Shown in pieces: positions 12,601 to 26,219 of a stretch of 64,000 nucleotides of DNA. Position numbers and translations under genes: made by a program. Where the stretch lies: NCBI GenBank assembly GCA_964020975.1, contig OZ026612.1, positions 53,063,808-53,127,807 on the forward strand. Reading direction: 5' to 3'. This stretch comes from Hermodice carunculata (taxonomy: Eukaryota; Annelida; Polychaeta; Eunicida; Amphinomidae). The notes beneath the pieces were generated by a model that saw nothing but the letters and a program-made list of their open reading frames with translations, was not told the origin of the DNA and did not search any database. The stretch's first letter is position 1. The number at the start of each line of letters is the position of its first letter.

Positions 12601-13611
12601 GCAAATACAATCCCACCTTTTTATCGCCTTCGTTGCACGTGTGTGTTTGTGTACAGTTACACTGGCTTTGGAAATCAAGAATCATTAATGTTTTAATTAT
12701 TATGACTGTAAAACCCTCACCTTAAATGGTTGGTTCATAGATACCGGGGGAATGACTCCCCAGTCTCATTTCTTGTGCCGGTTGAACCTCATTTCATGGT
12801 GTCAAAACTCAACTTTAAATACTACTAGATTCTTTCCTGGATAAAGTTTGAAAAGTGATAACCCTAGGTGATTCATCGCCGATTTTCTCACGCCATGAGT
12901 CAAGAATGCTGTATTTTTTCAACAAAAAATGAGTTGATCCTCCACTTTCGAAAAAATGTACACTCCTAATTTTTTGGAGAAAAATATTCCGCGTGAATGA
13001 AAGGTTAAAGTCTCTCAAGGAGCCTAATAACCTTTTTCGAGGCCAAGAATTCCTCCGGGCTCTCAACGTTCTTTGTTAAGAATTGATTTCATAATACGCA
13101 TACGTAACAAAACATAAAACCCGTCTATTAATACAAACATAAGTTGGTCTCGAGACTGGCATTATGCTTTTGACTTCACCGCTGTTACGAGAGGCCACAA
13201 AGAAAGAGTTATAAGTTGTAAACATTTGAGAATAAACTGATCGTATAACAGATAAAAGAAACATGCAAGTTTGCTTACAGTGATGTAAATCTGAAGATTA
13301 AAATTTAGGAGGAAATCATTATTAGCGCAGGCAGAATTATGGGTGGATCACAAATGTTGGCACCCATTACTAACAGGGGGTCACAAAATTCTACCATCCT
13401 CACCTAGGGGGTCTTGGAATAGAAAGGCCCAGAATGTACCAATAAGTAGCATTTAAAATTCAAAAAGCAAAAATATTCTGGTGAGGAATCCCAGATCCAC
13501 ATTTTGTAGCACACCCGCTTCAAATTCCCTCCGTCATATCCTTACTCATTCACATTGTAAAGTTATTATTGATCATCCCCTCTGGTACTTCATGGAAATA
13601 TACATGAAACG
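12601..13611. other. Unassigned non-coding DNA
   Basis: No exon or mobile element that I can support. A minus-strand frame at 12815-13066 lacks any motif. Confidence 0.4.
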
Positions 13612-13637
13612 TATAAAAAAAAAAAAAAAAAAAAAAA

Positions 13638-13673
<36 letters not shown>

Positions 13674-13686
13674 AAAAAGAAAAAAA
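13612..13686. repeat. poly(A) and (GAAA)n tract
   Basis: A run of about 23 A followed by roughly ten GAAA units and more A-rich sequence. Confidence 0.95.
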
Positions 13687-13732
13687 GTATCACCTTCATG
13701 TTTTAAGGAAAATATGCAGTAATGCTGGTCAG

Positions 13733-13861
<129 letters not shown>

Positions 13862-14406
13862 TTATTGGGAAAACTTCCCCTTTACAGCGGGGGCACCAAC
13901 GGAACCGGGGAAATTCCATGATGCGTCCAAGATATACACAAATAATCAGGCATCCTTATTATCAATCAAATAATCTTCGTAAGTTGAAATAAGTATAGTA
14001 ACTATAATAGTACAAGTGATAATTTATGTCCTCCGCACCAAAACTAGAGATAAACCACTCATTGGGACAAAACTCCAGAAAGCGTAAGGACATGTACATT
14101 ATACACGTTTCATATACAATGCAGAACATATGGCCTCCAGCGTCATTATTAAGAAAAAGAAATCAGGTATGTATACATTGGAGCAGGTCTATTTACAAGA
14201 GGTACATGTAGAACAATGATACAATCTATCTGTCATTCCGAGAAGTCATTAAGTGACTGTCTCCTGTAATGCCAAGCCTCAACCAAAAATGTTTTACATG
14301 TTTGGTCAAATAACTCACCAATGTCCTGTCCAAGATCATATGCGTGCTCGCCAAAGAACCAACATACTTTATTTTTCAGCGAGGAGGCGGAAAAACGCTG
14401 CCATGT

Positions 14407-14934
14407 CTATTTACAATTCTCCTTCAGAGAGTTGACTTCCAAATTTCTATATGCCTGTAACCTGATATCATTTAGCGCTGGCCACACAAATAGAAAATGT
14501 GATAAATCTTCTGTACTATCTTTACATAAAGGGCATCTTCCGTCTGATAAACCCCATCTTTCCAGATCTTCCCCGACACCCAGACACCCAGTGCGGGCCA
14601 AAAATTTTAATCGTGCACCGGCAAAGTTATTTACATTAAAAAGATAAGTCTCACCGAAAGAGGACCGTTTAAACATTTGATACCATCTTAAAGACTTTTT
14701 CAAGTCTATTTCCTGGAAAAAGTCTAATTTATATGCTTCTAGCGATAATTTTAGAAAGCATCCCAGCCATTCTGGATTCCTTGATTCCAGAGCATGGTCT
14801 ATGGCTACGTTATTACAGACCTTCTTAATTTCGTCAACATATGGCCAAATCTTTGCAGGTTTGTCATCATTTCTTTGCCAAAGAGTGTCAAAAATTTGCT
14901 TACATAGCCTTGTGTCTGGCATCTCAAATTTCAT
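14407..14934 (-). pseudogene. LINE C-terminal domain with zinc-like motif
   Basis: A 175-codon frame containing RLKFLARTGCLGVGEDLERW and WGLSDGRCPLCKDSTEDL, followed by SHFLFVW. The relative at 26379-26693 reads CKLCNNGQELLEHFLFAC, so the family motif is C-x2-C-x8-H-x4-C. In this copy the last Cys position is Trp. Such C-terminal zinc motifs are common after the reverse transcriptase in LINEs and are thought to bind nucleic acid. The frame is separated from the reverse transcriptase frame by frame changes. Confidence 0.8.
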
Positions 14935-15282
14935 CCTGTGAAAGTATTTTATCCTAATGCGATCCAGAATCAGTTTTAGGGGGAGCTATCCTAGTTCACC
15001 AAGGGTAGCCACAGCTGCATGCGAAGAGTTGACCTGAAGTATTGGCTATGGTGTATTGAATGGACTTCAGAGAAGCCTCAGACTCTTTAGTATTGCAGAA
15101 CCACACTGCACCGCCATGAGTAAGTGACGGAAAAATAATACTTTTCCATATGCTATTTCCGAAGCTAATACGATTAACATTATCATGAGAAGACAGTATA
15201 CTGCATAAGTAGCCCCGTAAACGAGAACCTTTCGTTGCTACTATATCTTTCACGTGTGCCGTGTCTGTTAGAGAATTCGAGA

Positions 15283-15873
15283 TCAAAATGCCCAAATATT
15301 TATACGATTTGCATTCAGATATATATACATCTCCAAGTTTCCATTTTTTTGAAAATCTACACGCTTACCCACTACCATGACTTTAGATTTGTTGGCATTA
15401 AACGTCATTCCCCATTTTTCTACAAAAACATGTGCAATATTTAGCATACAAATTAATTGGTCTTCACTGTCTGCAGGTATCCCAATATCGTCGGCATATA
15501 AAAGGCACGGGATATGTCCATCTCCATAGGACACCCCAAGATTTTTTCCTTCAAACATATCAACCGTATCTAACATAACTAGAGAAAACAGCGTAGGAGA
15601 CAGAATGCATCCTTGCTTCACCCCATTAAATACATCAAACCATGAACTTTCTAGGGGGCCAAATATTACCTTACTTTCCACTTTTTCATAGAGTAGTTTT
15701 GTCAAACGCCATGCTTTTCCTTGAATTCCCCTTTTCCATAACATTAGGAAGAGGCTTTCCCTATTAACCGTATCAAATGCCTTCCAGATATCAAGGAAGG
15801 ATAGCCATGTCTTTTGCTTGTTAGCTTTCCTTATTTTACATAACCCCTTGAGCGCAAATACTTGATCTTCCAA
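15283..15873 (-). pseudogene. LINE reverse transcriptase core
   Basis: A 196-codon frame with motif A as SFLDIWKAFDTVNRESLF, motif B as GVKQGCILSPTLFSLVM and motif C as CLLYADDIGIPA, so both aspartates of the YADD box are kept. It is followed by the thumb region KWGMTFNANKSKVMVVGKR. Upstream motifs 0-2 lie at about 15880-16110 (FQGFIKPIHKEG, then RGITVTSNVYKVF), but there the frame is broken by a stop and shifts. It copies element RNA at a nicked target site in intact members of the class. Confidence 0.9.
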
Positions 15874-16121
15874 TCTTCTGTGTTTTTATAAGCTCCAAGG
15901 AGCTCCCCTAATATCCCTTCCCGCTCTAAGTATTTCATAAACTGCCCCTCCATTACTGATGTGAACACTTTATACACATTAGATGTAACAGTAATACCTC
16001 TAATTGGACAGTGTATCTTTTGGTCCTTCCTTGTGAATAGGCTTTATAAAGCCTTGAAACCATTGATCCGGGTACACTTCACAGGTTTTACAAAGATTGA
16101 ACAGATCCACTAATGTAACAA

Positions 16122-17774
16122 TTAATGAAGAGCCACCTTGTTTAAGGAATTCGTTTGGAATTTGGTCGACTCCGCAGGCTTTACCGTTTTTCCGTTTCGT
16201 ACAGCATAACTATCATTGTCGTAATTCATTTTAACGTCAGTACAGCCCGAAGTCTCACCTGTGTATCTGAAAAGGTTATTAACCTGAGTTTTCAAATTAT
16301 CATTTACAATATCATTTTGCATACCATTCCCGGAGCCAACGTTTTTCCAATATTCTCCCAGTATTTTGCATATTTCTTTGGGGTCCTCAATAGTACGGCT
16401 ATTGTCAGCCGGATCAATAATTCTAAGTGGGTAGTCATTGTTCTTGTTCGAGCGTTTGAGCATCAGCCAGTAGGATTTTGCATCTTTAGACCCTTTACCT
16501 GAGTTTCGGATGATTACTTGTATCTTATTGTTTACCCTTTTAGTTTTAATTTTATCTTGTATTTTACGTTTCTTGGTTACATAATCACTCCATAGTTCCT
16601 GTATGAAATCTGGATCACACTCTTCAATCTTCTTTGCCCAGTGTCTATAGAAACGGTTTGCCTCTTTCCGGCACTTAATGAAACTACGAATCTCAGAATC
16701 TACCTTATACTTCACCTTGCTGGAACATTTTACCTTACCAATACACTGCTTGCCAACATCTGTTAAAATGTCTCTTAGGCTTACCCAGGCTTCATTAACC
16801 GTTTGGAATACATTACAGTTCCATTGGGCCAGATATTTACTCAACTCGTCTTTAAACATGGTCCAGTTTGACGATTTAGTTATGTTCCATTTATAATGCT
16901 GTACTTTTGGATGTGTTGTCTGACACTGAGATTCATTGAACCTACCTCGAATAACAACTGTATTTTGATCACTACCTATGTCATATAGTCCTGACTCGTC
17001 TATTATTATCATGTTTACACTATTTATCAAACCAGTCGTTGCCAAAGCATAATCAATTACTGATTTCAGGGGTCCACGCTGCCATGTATAATATCCTGTG
17101 CAAGATTCCTGGCAATTAAGTACTGTCATGTCCGAAACTTCGGCCAAATGAGAGAGTAAATCCCCATTATGACTACGCTTTCTCGGATTTCTGAAGTCCG
17201 GAATGGTCCCATTAAAATCCCCCCAAAGCAAACACTCAAATCCCGATGCCTTCAATGATCCAAGATTTTCTATTAGTTCTGCTGCGAGATTTTCACTGGT
17301 CTCCCTATCAACACCATCATTTGGGAAGTAAACCAGTCCTATCATTAAGGCATCTTGTCTATTACGGAATCTGACTGATATCCATAGTCTTTCAAAGTTA
17401 TCCTTTTGCGAATTTAATACGTTTCCATCACATATGTTAACGTCAGAATGAACTAAAAATCTAAGACCGCCTCCCGATTTTTTATTGCTGACCTTACGAG
17501 CTTTACCTATCCATTTATAGCTAGGATGTATGTTCTCATCAACTCCGTCGTCTTGGTGAAATGTTTCTGTCATACCATATATTGAAAAATGTTCATTTTC
17601 CAATAAATTTCCTATTTCACTCCGTTTAGCCACGCCTAGGTTTTGAACATTGCAGTAAGCTATGGTGAAACATTGGGACTTCTGTCTATTTTGGTTTTTA
17701 TGACCACCTCTATGATGTCGCGGTATCTTGGCTTGACATTTGACTTTCACGGCAATTTCATCTTGGTCTGTTTC
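16122..17774 (-). pseudogene. LINE APE-like endonuclease frame
   Basis: The open frame runs from just after a TAG at 17775 for about 550 codons. It shows the endonuclease order of motifs: FTIAYCNVQNLG (Asn), YGMTETFHQDD (catalytic Glu), IGLVYFPNDG (Tyr), LLWGDFNGTIPD (Asp/Asn), SVIDYALATTG (Asp), and a final GSDQNTVVIRG where most family members have SDH. The His to Gln change (CAC or CAT to CAA near 16967-16990) affects a residue that is normally catalytic, so this copy may be inactive. The C-terminal half leads toward the reverse transcriptase and ends at a stop before motif 0. Confidence 0.9.
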
Positions 17775-18239
17775 CTATTCAGTCTTACAGTATCTTAACT
17801 TATGTCCTCTTTGACCACAACCTGTACATGTGATCTTTGTACCCGAAATTGCATGTCTACATACTGATTTCGTATGTCCGGGCACCCCACAATGGAAAAA
17901 AGTGACTCGTGTGTCTTCACTATTTTCAAAGACGCTGAATCGGGACCCATTACTTTGATAGACTCGGATTTTTCCGTTTTTGCCCGTAGCGCTGCTTCGG
18001 TCCTTTCCACCAGTGCCCCGTGTCTCTTGTTTTTGACTGTGTTGTTTTCTGTGATTGTGGGTCACCTGCAAGTTTCCTTTACCTCTTTTTTGTTTATTGC
18101 CATTGATATTGTTATTTGTGTTCCTGCGTTGGAAAATCAGGTGAGGTACGTTGATATACTTATAAAAATGCACATGGAGTGATCTAACTTGCATATTGTA
18201 TATTGAGCAATTCACGACATATAGGCCTATATGGCGCAT
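17775..18239 (-). pseudogene. LINE zinc-knuckle (gag-like) frame
   Basis: A 154-codon frame whose end reads FFHCGVPGHTKSVC and CTGCGQRGHKLRYCKTE. The second is a complete C-x2-C-x4-H-x4-C knuckle; the first lacks its leading Cys (Phe in that position). A Lys/Arg/Gln/Asn-rich stretch precedes them. It stops at TAG (17775-17777), and the endonuclease continues in the same reading frame without a shift. Original members may therefore have had one long polyprotein, or used read-through; in this copy it could simply be a decay stop. The true N-terminus is not clear. Confidence 0.8.
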
Positions 18240-18240
18240 G

Positions 18241-19128
18241 ATTCATGTATGTTTAATCATATAAATATCGAAGTCAGGCGGGAATATATTAATTAAATTA
18301 ATCCATGAAAATAGAGCTTATGTTTGTTGCTGAATGAATGAGAAAAAATGCAGGGCTTGACAAATCTGAATTTCGTCGTCGCCAGATGTGGCAGTGTTTT
18401 TTCTTTTTTGTGAGTTCCTGCCTTGAAGTCAATCCAATGACTGATGTGTTACATATGTGGAAGAATGTAGCAGATGGATACCGTTGATTAATCTACTATG
18501 TATTGACTTGGACCAAATTTTGGCCTCGTTCCCTGATTAAAGGCTTGGTCTTCATTTTGCCGTACAAATATAGGCAGCCAATTTTTCTTACCAGTATCAG
18601 TAAAGTCAAGTATAGGGACCAGTCTGCGACAGGGTGCTTGTAAAACATGCGCCCCAACACAGGCCAAGATTTCGATGACACCACAAATTTAAGACTGTTG
18701 CTGCGGGGGCGGGTTTACAAAATATTCAAACCCTTGTTAAGTCAAAAAAAAAAAAAAAAAAAAAAACCTTGATTAAAGGTGTAGTCGAGCACGGTGACAT
18801 CTCAGGGGTATCTGTATTAGCGCCATCTCATACCATACTATGCAACATCGACAGCTTTTCATGCCCACTTATGTTGTACTCCTGTTTCTATGGCAAAAGT
18901 TATAATATACTAAACTGGAGGTTCTACTGACACCCTCTTGTGTTTTTTTTGATATCTCGCTGCGCGCAAAGCTTTAACAGCACTGTAACAATGCGCTGTG
19001 ATAGAACATGTCGTCAGCTCTTTTGATCCGTACGGTGTATTATTTGAGGTGTCCTTTTTATGTGGACAGGTCAGTGTTATAATATTGTTGATATATTGTT
19101 AATATCAATTCTTTTTACTCTGGTTATG
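18241..19128. other. Unassigned non-coding DNA with a poly(A) run
   Basis: Contains a 22-base A run at 18745-18767. No exon or clear repeat element is visible. A minus-strand frame at 18496-18684 shows no motif. Confidence 0.4.
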
Positions 19129-20143
19129 TTTGTGTGCCAATACATTTCTTTCTTTTTTTACTACCAAATTTTGTTCGCAGTTTTCTCGAACACTATTACA
19201 CTCGGAAACTTATAACTTGACTTGATAATAGGTCTGTACATGAATTTGTGCCTTTTAATTAAGAGGAGAAAATATGTTGAAAATTATGCAAATTAGGTAC
19301 ACTTAAAAATTTTAATTTTGAATATCTCCAAAACTATTATAGGTACAGGTAACCAATCTGACTTCAATTCGTAGGTTTGGAACATTGCAAAATTTTGTAA
19401 TTTACATGCGACCTCTGAAGGTCAAAGATCAAGGTCATTTGGCCGTTTGAAATTTTCTTTTAACCATAACATGGTCAATTTTTATCCAATTTTGATAATG
19501 TTGCGTTCAAATTGTTGATAGTGTAACACTGCACACTTTTGTAATTTACATATGACCTCTAAAGGTAAAGGTCATTTGGACCTTTGAAATTTTCATTCAG
19601 CCATAACGAGGCCTCTTACCATCCAGTTTTACTATGTTGGACCAAAATTGTAGGTATTGGAACACTGCACATTTTTGTGATTTACGTGTGACCTCTAATG
19701 GTTAAAGGTCAAAGGTCAATGTAATTTTGCCATGTGAAAATTTCGTGTAGCCATAACTTAGGCAATTTTTATCTGATTTCGATCATGTTGGGCTCAAAAG
19801 TAGATATTGTAATACTGCACACTTTTGTAATTTACATGTGACCCTCAAAAGTCAAAGGTCAAGGTTATTGTAACACTACATTTTTGTAATTATATGTGAC
19901 CTCTAAAGGCTAAAGTCAAGGTCATTTTGGCCTCTGAAATTTTCATTTAGCCATAGCTTGGTCAATTTTCATCCAATTTCAGTCATGTCAGGCTCAAATT
20001 GTAGGTATTGCAAAACTGCAAATTTTGTAATTTGCATGTGACCTCTAAATGTCAAAAGTCAAGGTGATTTGGACGTTGAAATTTTCATCTAGCCATACAA
20101 CTTTTTAGGCACACAAACACATGAAGCAAATCTTCTTTTCTGG
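19129..20143 (+). mobile_element. Helentron-like non-autonomous element, copy C
   Basis: Starts with TTTGTGTGCCAATACA (a decayed form of the 5' hairpin), then a CTTT-like tract, the conserved TTCTCGAACACTATTACA block and about five tandem units of roughly 150 bp. Each unit carries GTCAAGGTCATTTGG, GCCATAAC and GTAACACTGCACA words. It ends with GGCACACAAACACATGAAGC, AAATCTTCTTTTCTGG, then T. The left half of the 3' hairpin is lost and CTAG has become CTGG, which still fits the CTRR rule. An exact DR1 (AGGTCAAAGGTCA) lies at 19706-19718. More internal repeats than copy A, so unit number varies between copies. Confidence 0.65.
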
Positions 20144-20393
20144 TCGGTTCCTGTGTTTCGTGATTCCACAAAGTGCAGTTCACGCGGTTGGTCTTGCAAT
20201 ACTCTGGCCAGCCAGTTGCTCGTCGCGTTTCTGTTCTTAAACTGCGTCACCATGATTATGCTCAAACTTGGAAGAAGCTTTAGGGGAACAAGTTTTAGAA
20301 TAAAATTAAAATTCTTTTTGCCTGTGAAAACCCAAGTACCCATCGACCTACCACTTCCAAAATCAACTCTTTTGTTTCAAGCAAATTCCAAAT
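20144..20393. other. Unassigned spacer
   Basis: Two overlapping open frames on opposite strands (20089-20343 minus, 20153-20425 plus) lack recognisable motifs. Confidence 0.35.
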
Positions 20394-21127
20394 GGCAAGC
20401 CAAGTTGCAAATATTTCACAAATAGAGCTTTCTGCATCTGAATACAGATATCTGTATTTAAATGCAGAAGTGACTTCTTGATGTTAAGAATTGTAAGTGA
20501 ATCATTGATATCAAGATTTCCAGTTTTTGATATCAAGAAGTCTAAGTAATGTTATAACTGGTCACTGTAAATGTTCTGTGCATCTGTTCTTGGAAAGTGG
20601 CAGGAGTAATTAGTGAAAGAGCAAAATACCTGGCTATACGAGAGAGTTGCCCAGAATTCAGTGTATGGTCTCTCGAATTCTTTGATATCTAAAAGTAGAA
20701 TTTAAGAATCTGGAACTTTCTTCATATCAAGAACTTTACTTCTTGATTTCAAAAAGTCACTTTGTGATATCAAGAAGTAGACTTCTTGATACCAAGAAAT
20801 AGAGTTACTTTTTGACATCAAGTAGTCCACTTTTCATATCGCAGGTCTATTTCTTGATATCCAAAAGTCTGCTTTTTCATGTCAAGAAGTCGACTTCTTG
20901 ATATCAAAAAGTAACTTCTTGATATCAACAAGTACTGGATAAATAGCAAAAGGACGCCCCATAACTATCTGTACTTCTAATTCAGATATCTGTATTAAAA
21001 TGCAGATATTTTTTATTTTAAATTCAGATATTTGCATTAGAAATGCAGATGTCTGATTAGAAATATAGATATCTGTATTAGAAATACACATATCTCTATT
21101 TGTAAATGTTTACAGGTTTAGCTTGCC
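20394..21127. mobile_element. Foldback element built of GATATC palindromes
   Basis: The ends are imperfect inverted repeats: GGCAAGC at 20394 and GCTTGCC at 21121-21127. Inside these, CAAATATTTCACAAATAGAG on the left pairs with CTATTTGTAAATGTTTAC on the right. Within the ends, both sides hold copies of an AATACAGATATCTGTATT palindrome. The centre (20475-20950) is an array of diverged units like ACTTCTTGATATCAAGAAGT, also palindromic. There is no coding capacity. It looks like a non-autonomous foldback or MITE-type element; the family is unknown to me. Confidence 0.6.
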
Positions 21128-21875
21128 ATAATTCCCTTGCATTGAGATGAACAAAATACGCTTATACTTCAAGAGCTGCTGAACTAGTAAATAGGAAGGA
21201 AAAGGGAATGTGATCTTGTTCATCCAATGAGAACGTTTTCAGATATACACTTGCACACAAAGATACGTATTGTTACATACTAAGATCCAGATTCTCAAAA
21301 GGTAAATATGTTGATCAATGTTTTGATACTACTAACTTTTGTGGCAGGCAGGGTACATAAAAGAGAACTTTGTGAAGATTTTGATAAATAATAATAGATT
21401 TAACTGTAAAATTGTATTCTGTTCCTGTTCCTTTCTTTGTATTGTATGTATGTCTTTTCGTCCAGAACCACTTCCTCGTAGTTATTGCCCTATTCTGCCG
21501 TCCAGACTCTTTACTCTACATAAGCTAACCTGTCACTGTCTAACCTATATACATATGGAGATACTATTGTCCATATTGCACACGTTCTTCTGTAGAATTT
21601 TGACATATGCTGTATTAGCCCAAATAAATGAAAGGGTCTTCAGCGGGAAACTAGTCAGAACATATTTCGGGGCCTGTACCCGCACATGTCTCTCTGAGTA
21701 AGGGCTCCTTGTCTAAGATAAATATTCAGCAAAGACAATCCACATAATAATGAATAAATATGAACGTGGCAAATGATGAATTAGCTAAGTAAGTGTAGTT
21801 TTGTTTATAAATGCAGAACTTCATTATGAATAAAGAATACCTGACAAACCAAACATAATTACTAAATTTGTAGGT
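21128..21875. other. Unassigned non-coding DNA
   Basis: A plus-strand frame of 120 codons (21339-21701) has no recognisable domain and no clear splice context. Nothing else noted. Confidence 0.4.
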
Positions 21876-23496
<1,621 letters not shown>

Positions 23497-23627
23497 ACTA
23501 TCCTATCCTATCCTATCCTATCCTATCCTATCCTATCCTACCCTATCCTATCCTATCCTATCCTATCCCATCCCATCCCATCCCATCCCATCCCATCCCA
23601 TCCCATCCCATCCTATCCTATCCTTCG
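23497..23627. repeat. (CTATC)n/(CCATC)n pentanucleotide array
   Basis: About 25 five-base units. The left half is TATCC, the middle changes to CATCC, and the right end returns to TATCC, so a point variant has spread through a block of the array. Confidence 0.95.
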
Positions 23628-23769
23628 ATTGCAGCACAAAAATATTTTGGTGGCATCAAAGTAGTCTGAGCCGGTGATATTACTTTTGTGACAATTTTAT
23701 TTGACAGCATCTGAAGGTAATGATTATTCTTGGAACACATGTTGTAATATCTAAGATTAGCTAAGCTTA

Positions 23770-24400
23770 TAGGATGTGTCATTGTCCGTCAGTCGACTTC
23801 TTCTCAGCATTTTTGGCCAACACATCTATTCACATTTGGTAGAGATGTACCCTCAGTTGATACCAACGAAGTTTGCTGAACAGGTCGTAAATTCAATTTT
23901 TCATATTTTTCAACGTTCATCTTTAGGAGAATCTTAAAAAAGGTTACTTGTCTGAAACTGAACAAGGACTTAGAACTATTTTAGCTGGAACATTGAGTTG
24001 ATATGCACATTTGCACATGGTAAAGACTCTCCAGAATCGTAGGTTAATTTGAGACTAAAATGGGTGACCATGACTTAATTCCCAAGGCCACAGGGCCGTA
24101 ATAGTGATTCTAAGTGTTTGAATGAAAACTCAAGTTTAATTTTTGCACCTCGGACTTGAATTTTTGCCTGAAGATGATCTTCTGGAAGGAGTTGTTTAAA
24201 ATGACATTTTGATGACCTTGACGTAATTCTACAGGTTCAAGGGCAGCTTTGTGTAATTTCTTTTCTGGATTTTTGCTCGAAGCCTATGTTAGGAAGGACT
24301 TTGATTGTTAAATTTGTGATTGCACTGTGCTGAGTAAGATCACTTACAGGTTACCATGATCACATTCCCAAGCTTGCAGGGAAAGATCACTGAATTTGAA
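23770..24400 (+). repeat. Repeat family G, partial copy
   Basis: Shares the block order of the 34735-35965 copy: GTCGACTTCTTCTCAGC, ATTTGGTAGAGATGTACC, GTTTGCTGAACAGG, TTCTTAAAAAAGG-like text, GGTGACC plus TGACTTAATTCCCAAG, and CACAGGGCC. The final CAGCTG terminus of the family is not present, and the left end is missing too. Confidence 0.6.
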
Positions 24401-24847
24401 TCAACCACCTACCTACCCTCTCCAGATCCCTGAGAGGGAGGGTCTTGCATTCCGCAGTCCCGAAAAGCTTTTGATTGCAAAGATATGCATATTATGTTCA
24501 ACCAGGCCATTCTACTTTACACAGAATTATCATTTCCGATAGCGCCTACCGGTCAGTGCATGGCAGGTCAAGTGAGCACAAGATTGTCACACTCTTCTCG
24601 TTACGTGTCCACATGGTTAGTTAATGTGCCAACTTTCATTCCGCATGACCCCACTTGTCCAAAGGGCTGAGCAGGAGTTGTGGTTGGTTATTCTCATTTT
24701 GCCTTGGTATGCAGAAATGCAGCTTCAACTTGGTATCATGTGGAATATGTCTGGCTGCTCATGAAAAATGTCGACGGGCATCCTACGTATCGTAAAATAC
24801 ATTGCCCTGTGCCAACATTACACATTTAAAAACGTCACAAGACATTC
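24401..24847. other. Unassigned non-coding DNA
   Basis: No supported feature. Confidence 0.4.
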
Positions 24848-24890
24848 TGTGTGTGTGTGTGTGTCTGTCTGTCTGTCTGTCTGTCTGTCC
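24848..24890. repeat. (TG)n(TCTG)n microsatellite
   Basis: TG dinucleotides pass into six TCTG units. Confidence 0.95.
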
Positions 24891-25055
24891 ACGGACACAG
24901 TAATGTAAGAGTGAAACTTCGTCACTGATTTGTACGTAAATTCCCATCATCATGAATGGTTGAATATATATGCATATATGGGCAAGTTTAAAAAACCAAA
25001 ACATTTCATTTAAATGTCAGTATGGGATTGTAAATAAATATATAAAATGCATATA

Positions 25056-25087
25056 TACATACATACATCCGTACATACATACATACA

Positions 25088-25120
<33 letters not shown>
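25056..25120. repeat. (ACAT)n microsatellite
   Basis: About 15 CATA units with one interruption (ACATCCGTAC). Confidence 0.95.
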
Positions 25121-25121
<1 letters not shown>

Positions 25122-26027
25122 CACGACATACACGCACAAATAAATGAATAAATCAATAGCACAGATGGTACCAGCTTGGTGATCATGACTGATTGAGACC
25201 AATATGAATATACTCAGAGTGCGGTTTTACCGGTAGGTCAAACTTATTGTTCATCAATGAAGAAATGCGTTTGCTGGATAAAACAAATTCATTGTATTGC
25301 TGTCAGCAGTGGCAAAATACATGAAACAAACTCGCTGCCGTAGAAAACATTCAGTTTACCTATCGGGAAATCCAAAGGACATTCAGTGAGTCGATATATT
25401 CGAACTAATTATTTAATCACAAATTTTGAGCATAGTCAAAAGCATTTTAAATCTAAGCAAAATATATTGGATAGGACAGCACATAATATATAAAAACATT
25501 GTTTGAATTAGTCATCTCGAGCGTACAGGCATTTAAAATTTTACAGGTTTGTCACATTGAATATTCCCTCTGTAGAAATGACGGACGCAGCTCCGCCCAA
25601 TTGTTTGGCTATGAGACTGGTACACGAATGTCATAGTGGCCGGGGAAATTTCTGTTTTATCAAAAGTCATTGCAAAAATATCATTGCTTAAAATTTTCTT
25701 GTTCTAATGCAGAACCAATTTGCAGAACATATGTCTTCCAGTATTTACACAGTATTTTATGGGATTCGGTTTGCTTGCTTGCATTTTTCGAACCGGCTGC
25801 GCAAAGCAAAGAGACTAAGAACAATAAAACCAGACACGGTAGCACCATATGTGACAAAGAAACATTCATACCACAGGGCTTCGACAATATGACGCGAGAT
25901 AACAAATCTGAGTTCTGATTTCTTTGCAATTGTACTGTTTGTGAAAGAAAAAATGAAGAATTGTGAGTCGTTTTCTTCACATTCTGAAAACAATGCTTAA
26001 TAAATTAACAAAGGTGCATGCAATGCG

Positions 26028-26028
<1 letters not shown>
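25121..26028. other. Unassigned non-coding DNA
   Basis: 25670-25993 is open in four frames at once (61 to 99 codons). One minus-strand frame has a hydrophobic run (MVLPCLVLLFLVSLLCAAG), but with so many overlapping frames I cannot choose a coding one. Confidence 0.35.

Positions 26029-26219
<191 letters not shown>

Larger units (their letters stand above)
13862..18240 (-). mobile_element. Long APE-type LINE, nearly complete but broken
   Basis: Read right to left on the minus strand it has a CCHC zinc-knuckle frame (18239-17775), an APE-like endonuclease frame (17774-16122), a reverse transcriptase (about 16080-15283), a connecting part (15295-14996) and a C-terminal zinc-motif part (14934-14407). 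An untranslated end follows, with the hairpin CCCCC-gctgtaaa-GGGG (complement of 13877-13893), CAATAAA and the ATT tail. At about 4.4 kb it is the longest element here. The reverse transcriptase part contains frameshifts and a stop. A 5'-truncated, more diverged relative lies at 26220-26900. The 5' end is not defined by a target duplication that I could find. Confidence 0.9.

Noticed and set aside
23497-23627. Regular short repeats suggesting a CRISPR-like array
   Set aside because: It is a five-base tandem repeat without unique spacers, in animal DNA; no CRISPR array is present anywhere in the window.
25670-25993. Four overlapping open frames, one with a hydrophobic segment
   Set aside because: All frames are similarly open and none has a domain or splice context, so no coding choice can be supported.
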